Source: Vaginella massiliensis
Lineage (GTDB): Bacteria; Bacteroidota; Bacteroidia; Flavobacteriales; Weeksellaceae
Assembly: GCF_900089075.1 (NCBI RefSeq)
Contig: NZ_LT593746.1
Coordinates: 1,137,207 to 1,201,206, forward strand
Direction of reading: 5' to 3'
DNA length: 64,000 nucleotides
In this document: positions 63,967 through 64,000 of the stretch, piece by piece
Layout: each line of letters opens with the position of its first letter
Numbering within the stretch: the first letter of the stretch is position 1
Program-made: the position numbers and the translations under genes
The notes under the pieces: generated by a model
Database searches by the model: none
Told to the model about the DNA's origin: nothing
What the model saw: only the letters and a program-made list of their open reading frames with translations

Positions 63967-64000
63967 ATGAAAATGAAAAAATATATAATATTATCATTAG
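63967..64000 (+). CDS. Start of a probable SusD-like gene, cut by the window end
   Basis: ATG at 63967 follows the second susC by four bases and opens with MKMKKYIILSL, the basic and hydrophobic beginning of a signal peptide. By position it should be the SusD partner; only eleven codons are visible. Confidence 0.55.
   Translation, partial: MKMKKYIILSL

Overview
The window is chromosomal DNA from a member of the Bacteroidota, order Flavobacteriales, most likely family Weeksellaceae (Weeksella/Empedobacter/Chryseobacterium-like). The evidence is AT-rich DNA, -33/-7 promoters of the TTG-N(17-23)-TAnnTTTG type, a complete gldKLMN operon (core of the type IX secretion system, T9SS), T9SS C-terminal sorting domains, a split transketolase, Na+/solute symporter genes and tandem susC/susD pairs. 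Genus is inference. No tRNA, rRNA, CRISPR array, integrase or insertion sequence was recognised.

Layout. 1-7.2 kb: end of a glycosyltransferase, rlpA, mqo, groES-groEL and a secreted HExxHxxGxxH metalloprotease carrying a T9SS sorting domain. 7.3-11.9 kb: a minus-strand envelope cluster (miaB, a sigma-54 activator without receiver domain, lptE, a one-TPR protein, secG). 12-21.4 kb: a membrane protein, topA, an arginase-fold protein that has lost most metal ligands, then gldK-gldL-gldM-gldN.

21.4-36.4 kb is the accessory region. It opens with a broken fibre-like gene, an acyltransferase, an intact fibre-like gene and a small T9SS-sorted protein with one YD-like motif. These lead into a 2208-residue Sec-exported SpvB/FG-GAP/RHS giant. 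Downstream lies an array of toxin-tip plus candidate-immunity modules. Three of the tips begin with re-duplicated pieces of the giant protein's hydrophobic pre-toxin linker. One tip is a bare L,D-transpeptidase/Tlde1-like domain with the motif HGGDVYGSAGC and no start codon. The array ends in decayed sequence. Linker copies break at different points and are mosaic, which is what repeated tip replacement by homologous recombination would leave. This is the most interesting part of the window.

36.5-55.7 kb is mostly core housekeeping: deoD, split transketolase, CBS protein, Na+/solute symporter, recR, two glycosyltransferases, psd-cdsA-LUD-ftsH-rsfS, birA-idi-queD-peroxiredoxin, a YiiX-like hydrolase, gcvT, rnhB and a short-chain dehydrogenase. 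A 53-codon membrane ORF at 51797-51958 (minus) is easily missed. 55.9-64 kb holds two tandem SusC/SusD outer-membrane uptake systems; the second SusD is cut by the window end.

Functional links: gldKLMN supplies the motor and ring of the T9SS, which should export the metalloprotease and the small sorted protein of the Rhs locus. SecG and LptE serve the same envelope. Whether the Rhs giant reaches the surface through T9SS is an open and testable hypothesis.
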